A stretch of DNA of 28,745 nt from JALOOE01 sp964423545 (GTDB lineage: Bacteria > Chloroflexota > Anaerolineae > CG2-30-64-16), in contig CAYRFV010000038.1 in assembly GCA_964423545.1 (NCBI GenBank), positions 1 through 28,745 on the forward strand. The letters run 5' to 3'. A model generated the notes under the pieces. That model had not been told where the DNA came from. It worked only from the letters and a program-made list of their open reading frames with translations, and made no database searches. The first letter of the stretch is position 1; the number at the start of each line of letters is the position of its first letter. The translations under genes and the position numbers were made by a program. Positions 20,935-28,745 of this stretch are shown in pieces.

Positions 20935-23848
20935 ATGAGACGACTGATGCCGATCCTGATCGCGCTGCTGTTTGTGGTGACCGCGTGCGTCCCCGTGCCC
21001 CCAGCGCCTTCTGCGACGACGCCACTGCCGGCCGCGCGTTCCTCGACCTCGGAGCCGGCTGCAGCTCAGCGGGCCGCCGCCGCGCCGGTCGATTTGCTGG
21101 AGCGCCTGCCGATGGACGCCGCCATCCGCACCGGCACGCTGCCCAACGGTCTCACGTACTACATCCGCCGAAACACGGAGCCCACCAACCGCGCGGAGCT
21201 GTGGCTGGCGGTCAATGCCGGTTCCGTAATGGAGGATGAGGACCAGAAGGGGCTGGCCCATCTGCTGGAGCACATGCTGTTCAACGGCACCCAACGGTTC
21301 CCCAGCCAGGCGCTGTTGGACTTCCTGGAAGGCATCGGGATGAAGTTCGGGCCTGAGATCAACGCCTACACCTCGTTCGACGAAACGGTCTACAACCTGC
21401 AGGTCCCGACTGCCAAGATGGAGGATGTCGCGAAGGCCTTCGATGTGCTGCAGGACTGGGCCGGCGCCGCGACCCTGGCGCCGAAGGATATCGACAAAGA
21501 GCGCGGGATCATCGTGGAGGAGTGGCGGCTGCGTGACAAGAGCGCGACCGGCCGGATGCAGGAGAAGATCGTGCCGCTGCTGTTGGGCGAGTCACGCTAC
21601 GCGCAGCGCCTGCCGATCGGCGACATGGATGTCATCCGCAACGCGCCGCCCGAAACGGTGCGGCGCTTCTATGAGCAGTGGTATCGCCCCGACCTGATGG
21701 CCGTCGTCGCAGTGGGCGACTTCGACGTGGATCAGGTCGAGAAGATGATCCGGGATCGTTTCTCTCAGCTGACGTCTGCCTCGGATACGCCCGGAGAGCG
21801 CCCGTCCTACGATGTGCCGGCGCAGCCGGGGACGCGCGCCCTGGTCGTCAAGGATCCTGAGTTCCCCTACACGGTCCTCTCGGTTTTCCAATCGCGACCG
21901 GCACGCAGCCTGGCGACGGTGGGGGACTACCGCGACCTCCTGATCGACTACCTGGTGACGATCATGCTCAACCAGCGCTATGCCGAGGTCGCGCAGCGCG
22001 CAGACGCGCCGTTTCTGCAGGCTTCGGCCGACTCCGACACGTTGGTCCGTCCAGTGGACAGCTACGAGCTCTCGGCGCAGGTGAAGGACGAGAAGGTCCT
22101 GGCGGGGCTGGAAGCGCTCCTCACGGAGTTCGAGCGCGCGCAGCGTCACGGCTTCGTCAAGACCGAGGCAGATCGGGCCAAGCAGGACATTCTGCGCTTC
22201 TACGAGAGTGCGTACAAAGAGCGCGACACCACTGAGAGCGATCGCTATGCCGGGGAGTATGTCGATCTGTTCCTGCGGAAGGTCGCTTCACCGGGCATCG
22301 CGTACGAGTATGATCTCGTCCGGCGTCTGCTGCCCGGCATCATGCTCGACGAAATCAATCAGCGAATCGCCAACCTGGTCACGGCCGACAACCGCGCCAT
22401 CATCGTGCAAGCGCCCGACAAGGCTGATCTGGAGCTGCCGGACGAGTCACAGNNNNNNNNNNGTGGCTGCTGTCCAGGCGAAGACCATCGAGCCCTATGT
22501 GGATCAGGTGGCCGGGGCCGACCTGATGGAACAGCGGCCCGCTCCGGCCGCCATTGTCAGCGAGCGAATGCTGCCCGACCTCGGCGTGACCGAGATCACG
22601 CTGGCCAACGGCGTCCGCGTCATCATGAAGCCGACCGATTTCAAGACCGACGAGGTGCTCTTCTCCGCGATCAGCCCCGGCGGCAACTCGCTGGTCACGG
22701 ACGCAGACTATCCCGAGGCGGCCGTGGCGGCTTCCTGGATCGGCAACAGCGGCATAGGCGATTTCAGCGAGACGGAGCTGACCAAGCTGCTGTCCGGCAA
22801 ACTCGCGACGGCGTATCCTGTGATCAGCGAGCTGCGCGAGGGCTTTCGCGGCAGCGCATCCCCGGATGATCTGGAGACCGCGCTTCAGCTTGTCTACCTG
22901 TATGCAACCCGCCCGCGCAGCGACGACGCGATCTTCCAGGTCCTGCGCAACCAGCTTGAGGCAAGCCTCAAGAACCGCTCCCTGACTCCCGAGAGCGGCT
23001 TCGAGGATGCGCTGAACGAGATTCTCTGCGGCAAGAGCGTGCGCTGCGGGCCGCTGCCGCTCGCTGAAGTCAGCGCGCTCGATCAGAAGCGCGCCCTCGA
23101 TATCTACCGGGACCGCTTCGCGGATTTCGGCGATTTCACCTTCACCTTCGTGGGCAACTTCAACGTGGAGCAGGTCAAGTCGCTTGCTCAGAGCTACCTG
23201 GGCAATCTGCCGGCGACCGGTCGCAAAGAGACCTGGCGTAATGTCCGCGCCGCACTGCCCGCGACGGTGGTCGAGCGAACGGTTCACAAAGGACTGGACG
23301 AGAAAGCGCGCACCCGGCTTGTCTTCACCGGGCCGATCACGCCCACATTGCAGAACGATGTTGTGCTGGACGTGCTCGAGAACGTGATGGACCTGCGCGT
23401 CATCGCAGTCCTGCGCGAGTCGCTCAGCGGCACCTACTCACCGCAGGCAGCCACGCGCTGGGAGATGCTGCCGGAGCCGACCTATCGGGCCATCATCGAC
23501 TTTGTCTCTGACCCGACGCGCGCGGAGGAGCTCACCGAGGCGGCCTTCGATGTGATCGAGGAGATCCAGACCAAAGGCCCGGCTGAGGTCGATGTGAGCA
23601 AGGCAAAAGAACAGGCGCGCTTGGCCTATCGCAAAGCCACGGAGGAGAACTCCTTCTGGCTGGCGCAGCTCCAGGAGCATCTGACAACGCCCGACGATGA
23701 CGGCAGCGACATTCTGAGGTATGAGGAAGTGCTGGCGTCGATCACTGCGCAGGACATCCAACAGGCGGCGCGGGAGCGCCTGCCACTCGATCGTTACGTC
23801 AAGGTCGTGCTGTATCCTGAGAAGTTCGACGAGAAGGGCCAGGAATAG
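20935..23848 (+). CDS. M16-family zinc metalloprotease, lipoprotein (PqqL-like; split by scaffold gap)
   Basis: Start at the ATG at 20935 (AGGAG 7 nt upstream). A lipoprotein signal ends VTAC (Cys18), followed by a Pro/Ala linker. The N-terminal M16 domain carries the inverted zinc motif HLLEH at 109-113 and a downstream Glu at about 189 in DKERGIIVEEW, so it should be catalytic. The N-run at 22453-22462 comes after codon 506; 461 more residues follow in another apparent frame. Both flanks end on codon boundaries, so the real missing length is a multiple of three. The second half holds the inactive M16 C-terminal domains (AISPGGNSLVTDADYPEA, FTFVGNFN). Total about 970 residues, as in PqqL-type two-in-one peptidases. 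It likely degrades peptides outside the cytoplasmic membrane. Confidence 0.88.
22453..22462. other. Scaffold gap (10 N) within the M16 protease gene
   Basis: Ten N bases of unknown true length. Coding frames on both sides end at codon boundaries, so the missing piece should be a multiple of 3 bases and the gene is probably intact. Confidence 0.97.
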
Positions 23849-23860
23849 GGCCTGACCGGA

Positions 23861-23926
23861 GCCGTCCACGAATCGAACGCGAACACCCGGATGCACGATC
23901 CCCGGTGTCGCCGATTCGTGGACGGC
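23861..23926. terminator. Bidirectional hairpin between protease and permease genes
   Basis: A 15-bp perfect inverted repeat (23861-23875 with 23912-23926) encloses a second small ACACC/GGTGT stem. It lies 12 nt after the protease stop and 21 nt past the permease stop, between convergent genes. No T-run follows on either side. Confidence 0.65.
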
Positions 23927-23947
23927 CTGTCTGGCATACGCACCCCG

Positions 23948-25177
23948 TCATCCCCGCAGGCTGAGCCAGAGCACGCCGATCAGCAGGCTGCCGATGGTGA
24001 TCGGCGCCCCTGTCCTGAGGTACTCTCGAAACGACAGCTCGATGCCGCGGCCGCGCGCGATTTCGGCCACGATCAGATTGGCGACCGAGCCGAGCAGCGT
24101 GAGGTTGCCGGCGAAGGTCGTCGCCATGGCCAGGGTCAGCCACACCTGCTCGGGGTCGCCGAGCTGAGGGACGAGGGGGCGAAACAACAGGACCGCCGGC
24201 ACATTCGAGACCAGGTTGCTCAAGATCGCCGCCACCAGGGAAAGAGCTGCGACCCCGCGGCTCGCCAGCGGCTGGCCGACGACGAAAAGCCGTTCGCTCA
24301 GGCCGCTGTGCTCGATGGCGCCGGTGACAATGAAAAGGCCGGCGAAGAACACCAGCAGCGTGAAGTCGACCTCGTTGAAGACCCGCTGCGGCTTGATCCG
24401 CCGCGTGATCAACAGCAGCGATGCTGCGACCAGCGCGGCCAGAGGAACCGGAGCGCCGGCGAAGAAGGCGACCACCATGACCCCGGTCGCCATCAGGCTC
24501 TTGTTGAGCAGGGGACGGTAGATCGCCTCGCGCGGCAGGTCGAAGCCGTCAGAGAAACGGCGGCCAGCGAACTCCTGCCGGTAGACCAGCGCGATCACCG
24601 CCCAGGCCACCGCCAATCCGGCTGCGGACACCGGCGCCAACTGGGCGGTGAAGGTGGAGAAGGGAATGCCGGAGCTGACGCCGATGATCATGTTCTGCGG
24701 ATTGCCCACGATGGTAGCCGCCGATCCGATATTGGCTGCAGTGACCAGACCGATGAGATAGGGGATCGGATTGCAGCCAAGCGCCAGCACGATATCGACC
24801 ACCAACGGCGTGAACATCAGCACGATCGTATCGTTAAGGAAGAGCGCCGACAACACGCCGGATGCGACGATGATCAGCGCCAGCAACTGGCGCGGGGTGC
24901 GCGCCAGGCGAATCACCTCGCTGGCGACCCGCCGGAAGAAGCCGGCCAGCCGCAGATTGACGTTGATCACCATCATGGCGAAGAGCAGCACCAGGGTATT
25001 GAGATCGAGTGCGGCGTAGGCCGACTGCAAGGGGATCACGCCCAGGGCGATCAACACCGTGGCCCCCACCAGGGCGATGGTGGCGCGATTCATGTGCAGT
25101 TGCGGAAACCGGCCCACCGCCACGCCGGCGAGGGTGACGACGATCACCACCGAGGCAAGCCACTGGACGAGTGTCAT
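23948..25177 (-). CDS. ArsB/NhaD-type (SLC13-like) anion permease
   Basis: A 409-residue polytopic membrane protein from the ATG at 25175-25177 (GGAGAG just upstream); further upstream in-frame codons look non-coding. About ten hydrophobic segments are visible. Diagnostic stretches are NDTIVLMFTPLVVDI, ANIGSAATIVGNPQNMIIG and, in the second half, SNLVSNVPAVLLF and FAGNLTLLGSVANLIVAE. The two repeated Asn-x-x-x-Pro/Gly-Asn-Pro elements are typical of the ion-transporter superfamily that includes ArsB, NhaD and citrate or sulfate permeases. Substrate cannot be assigned; no arsA, arsC or ArsR-type regulator gene is near. It is convergent with the protease. Confidence 0.85.
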   Translation of the reverse strand: MTLVQWLASVVIVVTLAGVAVGRFPQLHMNRATIALVGATVLIALGVIPLQSAYAALDLNTLVLLFAMMVINVNLRLAGFFRRVASEVIRLARTPRQLLALIIVASGVLSALFLNDTIVLMFTPLVVDIVLALGCNPIPYLIGLVTAANIGSAATIVGNPQNMIIGVSSGIPFSTFTAQLAPVSAAGLAVAWAVIALVYRQEFAGRRFSDGFDLPREAIYRPLLNKSLMATGVMVVAFFAGAPVPLAALVAASLLLITRRIKPQRVFNEVDFTLLVFFAGLFIVTGAIEHSGLSERLFVVGQPLASRGVAALSLVAAILSNLVSNVPAVLLFRPLVPQLGDPEQVWLTLAMATTFAGNLTLLGSVANLIVAEIARGRGIELSFREYLRTGAPITIGSLLIGVLWLSLRG

Positions 25178-25407
25178 GGTCTCTCCGGCCGAATCGCGAC
25201 GCGCGTAACCCGGCGCCCTGTTGGCTGAACAGGGTGGACGTGTTGCGCGGGAAGCGAGCCAGCGCGAACATCGATCGGCCCGAGCCGGCAGTATACCCGA
25301 TCCAGCGCGATGGAGCGAAACACCGCAGCCCGGCAAGAGCAGCGAGCTATCTCGCACTGCGACGGAGGCAGGATCCGCCACCCGAACGGCTGAACGGCTG
25401 CGGATAA

Positions 25408-25436
25408 TTGCTTGCCGTCACAGCCCATGCTATACT
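25408..25436 (+). promoter_or_regulatory. Sigma70-like promoter for the metallophosphoesterase gene
   Basis: TTGCTT (25408-25413) and TATACT (25431-25436) with the ideal 17-bp spacer, about 58 bp before the ATG at 25495. Confidence 0.6.
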
Positions 25437-25494
25437 GCGCACCGCTGGCGCCGATCGTCGTTGGCGCCAGCTTGTCCATGCGACTTGATCGACC

Positions 25495-26181
25495 ATGCGA
25501 GTTCTGACCGTCAGCGACAAAGTGGAGCCGGTGCTGTATGGGCCTTACCTCCGCGAGCGCGTGGGCAAGATCGATCTGGTGCTGGCGTGCGGCGATCTGC
25601 CGTACTACTATCTGGAGTACATCGTCGGCCTGTTGGATGCGCCGCTTTTCTTTGTGCACGGCAACCACGACGCCGTGTCGGACCTCCGCCTCAAGCAGAG
25701 CTTGGGGCTGAAGGTGACGGACGCGTCGTTGGAGTGGGCGGCCAATCTGCACCGCCGCGCAGTCCGGCACCGGGGCCTGCTGCTGGCCGGGCTGGAGGGC
25801 TGCCAGCGCTATAAGCCCGGCGCGCCGTTCCAGTACGGGGAAGCCGAAGTGCGGTGGCAGGTCTTTCGGCTGATCCAGAGACTGCGCCTGAACCGGCTGC
25901 GCTACGGCCGCTGCCTCGACATCTTCGTCACCCATGCGCCCCCGGCCGGCGTGCATGATGCAGAGGATCTGCCACACCGGGGATTCGAGTCGTATCTCAG
26001 GCTCCTGCGAGCCTGCCGGCCCACGCTGATGATCCACGGTCACACGCACATCTACAACCGCAACGATGTGACCGAGACCGATCTGGGCGCGACGCGCGTG
26101 ATCAACACCTACGGCTATCGGGTGCTGGAGCTGGCGCCGCAGTGGGAGACCGGCGGCTGGGAGCTGGTGAGGAGCAGTTGA
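25495..26181 (+). CDS. Calcineurin-like metallophosphoesterase
   Basis: A 228-residue cytoplasmic protein. The metal-binding motifs appear in order: CGDLPYYYLEY (about 32-42), GNHD (about 56-59), a His in VTHAPPAG (about 144), and HGHTH (about 180-184), which complete a dinuclear-metal phosphoesterase site. The first motif is SDKVEP near residue 7-12 instead of the usual D-x-H-G, so one metal ligand may be missing or replaced. No Shine-Dalgarno is visible. The stop codon region (AGTTGA) abuts the possible start of the next gene, suggesting a two-gene operon. Substrate unknown; such proteins range from nucleases to cyclic nucleotide phosphodiesterases. Confidence 0.87.
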   Translation: MRVLTVSDKVEPVLYGPYLRERVGKIDLVLACGDLPYYYLEYIVGLLDAPLFFVHGNHDAVSDLRLKQSLGLKVTDASLEWAANLHRRAVRHRGLLLAGLEGCQRYKPGAPFQYGEAEVRWQVFRLIQRLRLNRLRYGRCLDIFVTHAPPAGVHDAEDLPHRGFESYLRLLRACRPTLMIHGHTHIYNRNDVTETDLGATRVINTYGYRVLELAPQWETGGWELVRSS

Positions 26182-26240
26182 TCGTTCGTCGGAGCAGGGT
26201 TGTCGCCGGTGCTCGATACGCGGCGCCCGTTGAGGCTGGT

Positions 26241-26792
26241 TTGGCCACTATCGCCGTTTTCGGCTCATCGCGCCGCGATGAAGCCAGCTCGTATTACCGT
26301 GAAGCCTACGACCTGGGCGGCCTGCTGGCGCGCGCCGGCTATGCCGTGCTCAGTGGCGGCTACAACGGCAGCATGGCCGCGGTCAGCCGCGGCGCAGCCG
26401 ACGCGGGCGGTCGCGTCATCGGCGTCACCTGCGCCGTCTTCGACCCGCTGCCGCCCAATCCGTGGCTGACCGAGGAGATCAAAGCGCCGACGATGCTCGA
26501 CCGCCTGAAGATCATGATGGAGCGCTCCGACGGGTTCGTAGCCGTGCGCGGCGGCATCGGCACCCTCTCCGAGGTCACCCTGGCCTGGAGCCTGCTGCAG
26601 ACGCGCTCGCAGGCCGGCAAGCCGTTGGTGCTGCTCGGCGGCGACTGGCAAGCCATCGTCGACGCTTTTCGCGCGCACAGCGACCTGGGCGGCTCGATCG
26701 CCGCGTTGGCGCGCATCGTCCACTCCCCAGCGGATGTACTCGCAGCCCTGGCCGCGCCCCCAACACCTCCTGGCCCTCCGCCCCTGGGATAG
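26241..26792 (+). CDS. SLOG/LOG-like Rossmann nucleotide-binding protein
   Basis: About 183 residues if it starts at the TTG at 26241 (MATIAVFGSSRR; GAGG close upstream). A TTG at 26178 overlapping the previous stop (GAGGAG before it) and a GTG at 26142 are in-frame alternatives; the first choice puts the conserved AVFGSS strand at the N-terminus as usual in the family. The signature is RGGIGTLSE (a GG-x-GT-x-x-E motif) with LSGGYNGSMAAVSRGA before it, as in TIGR00730/LOG and 'lysine decarboxylase-like' proteins, which cleave nucleoside monophosphates or bind nucleotides. It ends in a Pro-rich tail. Pairing with the metallophosphoesterase hints at nucleotide metabolism, which is inference. 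Confidence 0.8.
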   Translation: MATIAVFGSSRRDEASSYYREAYDLGGLLARAGYAVLSGGYNGSMAAVSRGAADAGGRVIGVTCAVFDPLPPNPWLTEEIKAPTMLDRLKIMMERSDGFVAVRGGIGTLSEVTLAWSLLQTRSQAGKPLVLLGGDWQAIVDAFRAHSDLGGSIAALARIVHSPADVLAALAAPPTPPGPPPLG

Positions 26793-27002
26793 CCGGACGG
26801 GGGCAGGAGGGCGATTCGTCTCGCGAGTGGTCTACGGCATCCTGCGGCGCACCGAACGCCGATGCATCGATCGTGAGACGCCAGGATGCACCCGATCTCA
26901 CACTCGACCGTCACGTTTCACGCAGCCCGTTTGACCGCCGTCGCATCCGGCCAACACGCCCGTTGCTGACTACAGGAGTCATCTCAGAGGAGCATCGCAA
27001 TC

Positions 27003-28451
27003 ATGGCAGAAAAAGGCGTCACCCCGCGGAGCGAGGATTACTCCCGCTGGTATACCGATGTCGTTCAGAAGGCCGAGCTGGCCGACTACTCCCCGGTCAA
27101 GGGGTGCATGGTCATCCGGCCTTACGGCTACACCCTTTGGGAAAACGTGCAGGCCGCGCTCGACCGCCGGTTCAAGGACACCGGCCACGTCAACGCCTAC
27201 TTCCCGCTATTCATCCCGCTGAGCTTTCTGCAGCGGGAGGCCGAGCATGTCGAAGGCTTCTCGCCGCAGCTGGCCGTGGTGACGCACGGCGGCGGCGAGA
27301 AGCTGGAAGAGCCGTTGGTGGTCCGCCCCACCTCCGAGACCATCATCGGCCACATGTACAGCCAATGGGTGCGTTCGTACCGCGACCTGCCCATCCTCAT
27401 CAACCAATGGGCCAATGTCGTGCGCTGGGAGATGCGCACGCGGCTCTTCCTGCGCACCACCGAATTCCTCTGGCAGGAGGGGCACACGGCCCACGCCACA
27501 CAGCAGGAAGCCGAAGAGGAGACGCGGCGCATGGTGGGGGTCTACGCGGATTTCGCCATCAACGAGGCCGCCATCCCAGTGATCCAGGGCATGAAGAGCG
27601 AGCGAGAGAAGTTCGCAGGTGCAGTCTACAGCACCACGATCGAGGCGATGATGGGCAACGGCTGGGCGCTCCAATCAGGCACCAGCCACTTCCTGGGGCA
27701 GAACTTCGCCCGGGCCTTCGACATCAAGTTTCTGAACCAGAAGAACGAGACGGACTACGCCTGGACCACCAGTTGGGGGCTGAGCGCGCGCATGGTCGGC
27801 GCGATCATCATGGCGCACGGCGACGACCAGGGGCTGGTGCTGCCGCCGCGGCTGGCGCCGACGCAGGTTGTCATCATACCGATCTGGCGCAAGGACGCTG
27901 AGAAGGGCGCCGTGCTGGCGCTCTCAGCCCGCGTCGCTGCCGCCTTGAAGGCGGCAGGAATCCGGGTCAAGCTGGACGACCGCGAGGAGGTCAGCGCGGG
28001 CTTCAAGTTCAACGACTGGGAGATGCGCGGGGTGCCACTGCGCATCGAGATCGGCCCGCGCGATGTGGAGCAGGACGCGGTGGTGTTCGCCCGGCGCGAT
28101 CTGCCGGGCAGGGAAGGCAAGACTTTCGGTGTGCCGGTGGCCGGAGTCGCGCAGGCTGCCGCCGACATGCTGGTCGCGATTCAGGCGGCGATGCTCCAGC
28201 GCGCCACCGCGTTCCGCGAGGCCAACACCCGGCCGGTCGCGAGCTACGATGAGTTCAAACAGGTGCTCGATGGACCGGGCGGCTTCATCCGCGTGCATTG
28301 GGCCGGCAGCAACGAAGACGAGGACGCCATCAAAGACGACACCAAGGCCACGATCCGCTGCTATCCGTTCGACGCGCCGGAAGGGGAAGGGATCTGCTTC
28401 TACACCGGCAAGCGCACGAACCGGGTGGCGGTCTTCGCACGGGCCTACTGA
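27003..28451 (+). CDS. proS: Prolyl-tRNA synthetase, archaeal/eukaryotic (ProS type 3) form
   Basis: A 482-residue class II aminoacyl-tRNA synthetase from the ATG at 27003 (GAGGAG 10 nt upstream). RPTSETIIGHMYSQWVRSYR starts the catalytic core, FLRTTEFLWQEGHTAHAT is motif 2, and GLSARMVGAIIMAHGDDQGL is motif 3. No long editing insertion is present between motifs 2 and 3, and the chain ends TGKRTNRVAVFARAY, a C-terminal Tyr; both mark the archaeal/eukaryotic-type enzyme that several bacterial phyla carry. It charges tRNA-Pro. A 210-bp region upstream has no clear promoter or T-box that I can recognise. Confidence 0.96.
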   Translation: MAEKGVTPRSEDYSRWYTDVVQKAELADYSPVKGCMVIRPYGYTLWENVQAALDRRFKDTGHVNAYFPLFIPLSFLQREAEHVEGFSPQLAVVTHGGGEKLEEPLVVRPTSETIIGHMYSQWVRSYRDLPILINQWANVVRWEMRTRLFLRTTEFLWQEGHTAHATQQEAEEETRRMVGVYADFAINEAAIPVIQGMKSEREKFAGAVYSTTIEAMMGNGWALQSGTSHFLGQNFARAFDIKFLNQKNETDYAWTTSWGLSARMVGAIIMAHGDDQGLVLPPRLAPTQVVIIPIWRKDAEKGAVLALSARVAAALKAAGIRVKLDDREEVSAGFKFNDWEMRGVPLRIEIGPRDVEQDAVVFARRDLPGREGKTFGVPVAGVAQAAADMLVAIQAAMLQRATAFREANTRPVASYDEFKQVLDGPGGFIRVHWAGSNEDEDAIKDDTKATIRCYPFDAPEGEGICFYTGKRTNRVAVFARAY

Positions 28452-28461
28452 GGTGTGAGGT

Positions 28462-28501
28462 GAGCGGCCTGCCGGGGCCGTGCGACCCCGGCAGGCCGCT
28501 C
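28462..28501. terminator. 16-bp perfect terminator hairpin after proS
   Basis: Arms 28462-28477 and 28486-28501 are perfectly complementary and GC-rich with an 8-nt loop. It lies between the convergent proS and HMA genes, 10 nt after the proS stop and 7 nt before the HMA stop, and can serve both; U-tracts are weak. Confidence 0.75.
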
Positions 28502-28508
28502 TCGTGCT

Positions 28509-28721
28509 TCAGGCTGCTGCTGCGGTGTAGCCCAGGCGTTGGATCGCCGCGATGATCTGCCCGGCGCTCACCGTGGACTCGTCGTACTCGACTTCCAACT
28601 GCTGTTTCTTGTAGCTCGCCCGGACGCGATGCACGCCGGGCAGGTCATCCTCCAGCCCCTCCAACCGCATCACGCAGTTCGTGCAGTGCATGTCCGGCAC
28701 CCGGAAGACCTGCTTCACCAT
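28509..28721 (-). CDS. Small HMA-domain heavy-metal (copper) binding protein
   Basis: A 70-residue single HMA domain, the size of CopZ-type copper chaperones. The ATG at 28719-28721 has GAGGAG 7 nt upstream. The metal-binding loop is intact: PDMHCTNC with Cys13 and Cys16, followed by LPGVHRV and a C-terminal LGYTAAAA. The fold is beta-alpha-beta-beta-alpha-beta throughout. A copper-transport ATPase may lie beyond the window edge; none is visible here. Contrast with the HMA-like domain at 11589-12239, which has lost its Cys pair. Confidence 0.88.
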   Translation of the reverse strand: MVKQVFRVPDMHCTNCVMRLEGLEDDLPGVHRVRASYKKQQLEVEYDESTVSAGQIIAAIQRLGYTAAAA

Positions 28722-28745
28722 GACGCGCTCCTCACCCGTCGAAAA

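Noticed and set aside
22208..22869. Apparent frameshift in the M16 protease gene
   Set aside because: The two frames meet exactly at the N-run, so the shift comes from the 10-N placeholder, not from a mutation.
23891..25228. A 445-codon plus-strand open frame
   Set aside because: Antisense shadow of the permease; translation is Gln/Asp/His-rich and has no recognisable motif.
26793..27002. Possible T-box or other riboswitch upstream of proS
   Set aside because: No T-box sequence, specifier loop or antiterminator pattern could be recognised.
26462..27901. A 479-codon plus-strand open frame overlapping the SLOG gene and proS
   Set aside because: It reads both real genes out of frame and shows no protein family features.
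1..28745. CRISPR arrays, tRNA or rRNA genes, insertion sequences
   Set aside because: No regularly spaced repeats, cloverleaf sequences, rRNA stretches or transposase genes were seen on either strand.

Overview
The window looks like a fragment of a metagenome-assembled, GC-rich Chloroflexota (Anaerolineae-like) genome. This is inference from three things: a complete-looking anaerobic CODH/acetyl-CoA synthase cluster, secreted proteins with long Ala/Thr/Pro linkers, and a secreted protein ending in a YLPLI-type tail that is common in that phylum. Two 10-N scaffold gaps (14798-14807 and 22453-22462) interrupt two genes for secreted proteins and make each look frameshifted.

Region 1 (1-12239, all minus strand, read right to left) is a Wood-Ljungdahl carbonyl-branch cluster. 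In transcription order it holds a Cys-rich/HMA-like protein, CO dehydrogenase (cooS/acsA), acetyl-CoA synthase (acsB), a CBS-pair protein, a ferredoxin-NAD(P)H reductase-type flavoprotein, the small and large corrinoid Fe-S protein subunits (acsD, acsC), the NfnAB electron-bifurcating transhydrogenase, and the start of the corrinoid-protein reductive activator (acsV), cut by the window edge. These genes make acetyl-CoA from CO2/CO and a methyl group, keep the corrinoid protein active, and connect ferredoxin with NAD(P)H. acsE and a CooC-type nickel-insertion ATPase are not in the window. Upstream lie a possible CRP/FNR-type operator and a strong terminator hairpin in the leader.

Region 2 (12505-15592) holds a lipoprotein with a chagasin-like look, a large secreted protein of unknown function, a 64-residue half-ferritin/rubrerythrin-like protein, and a small divergent ferredoxin. 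The last two have facing sigma70-type promoters.

Region 3 (15768-18659, plus strand) holds a secreted tandem rhodanese with an LPTTG anchor and an 11-heme cytochrome c lipoprotein. The cytochrome reading frame is interrupted by a single in-frame TGA. A 7-bp hairpin with a GGU loop begins its loop 17 nt after that TGA, which fits the bacterial SECIS consensus. This is the most interesting signal in the window: a candidate selenocysteine-containing multiheme cytochrome.

Region 4 (18734-28721) is more ordinary: a LysR regulator, a membrane protein of unknown function, an M16 metalloprotease lipoprotein, an ArsB/NhaD-type permease, a metallophosphoesterase, a SLOG/LOG-like nucleotide-binding protein, prolyl-tRNA synthetase (archaeal/eukaryotic type), and a small CxxC heavy-metal-binding protein. 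Several convergent gene pairs are separated by long perfect hairpins.
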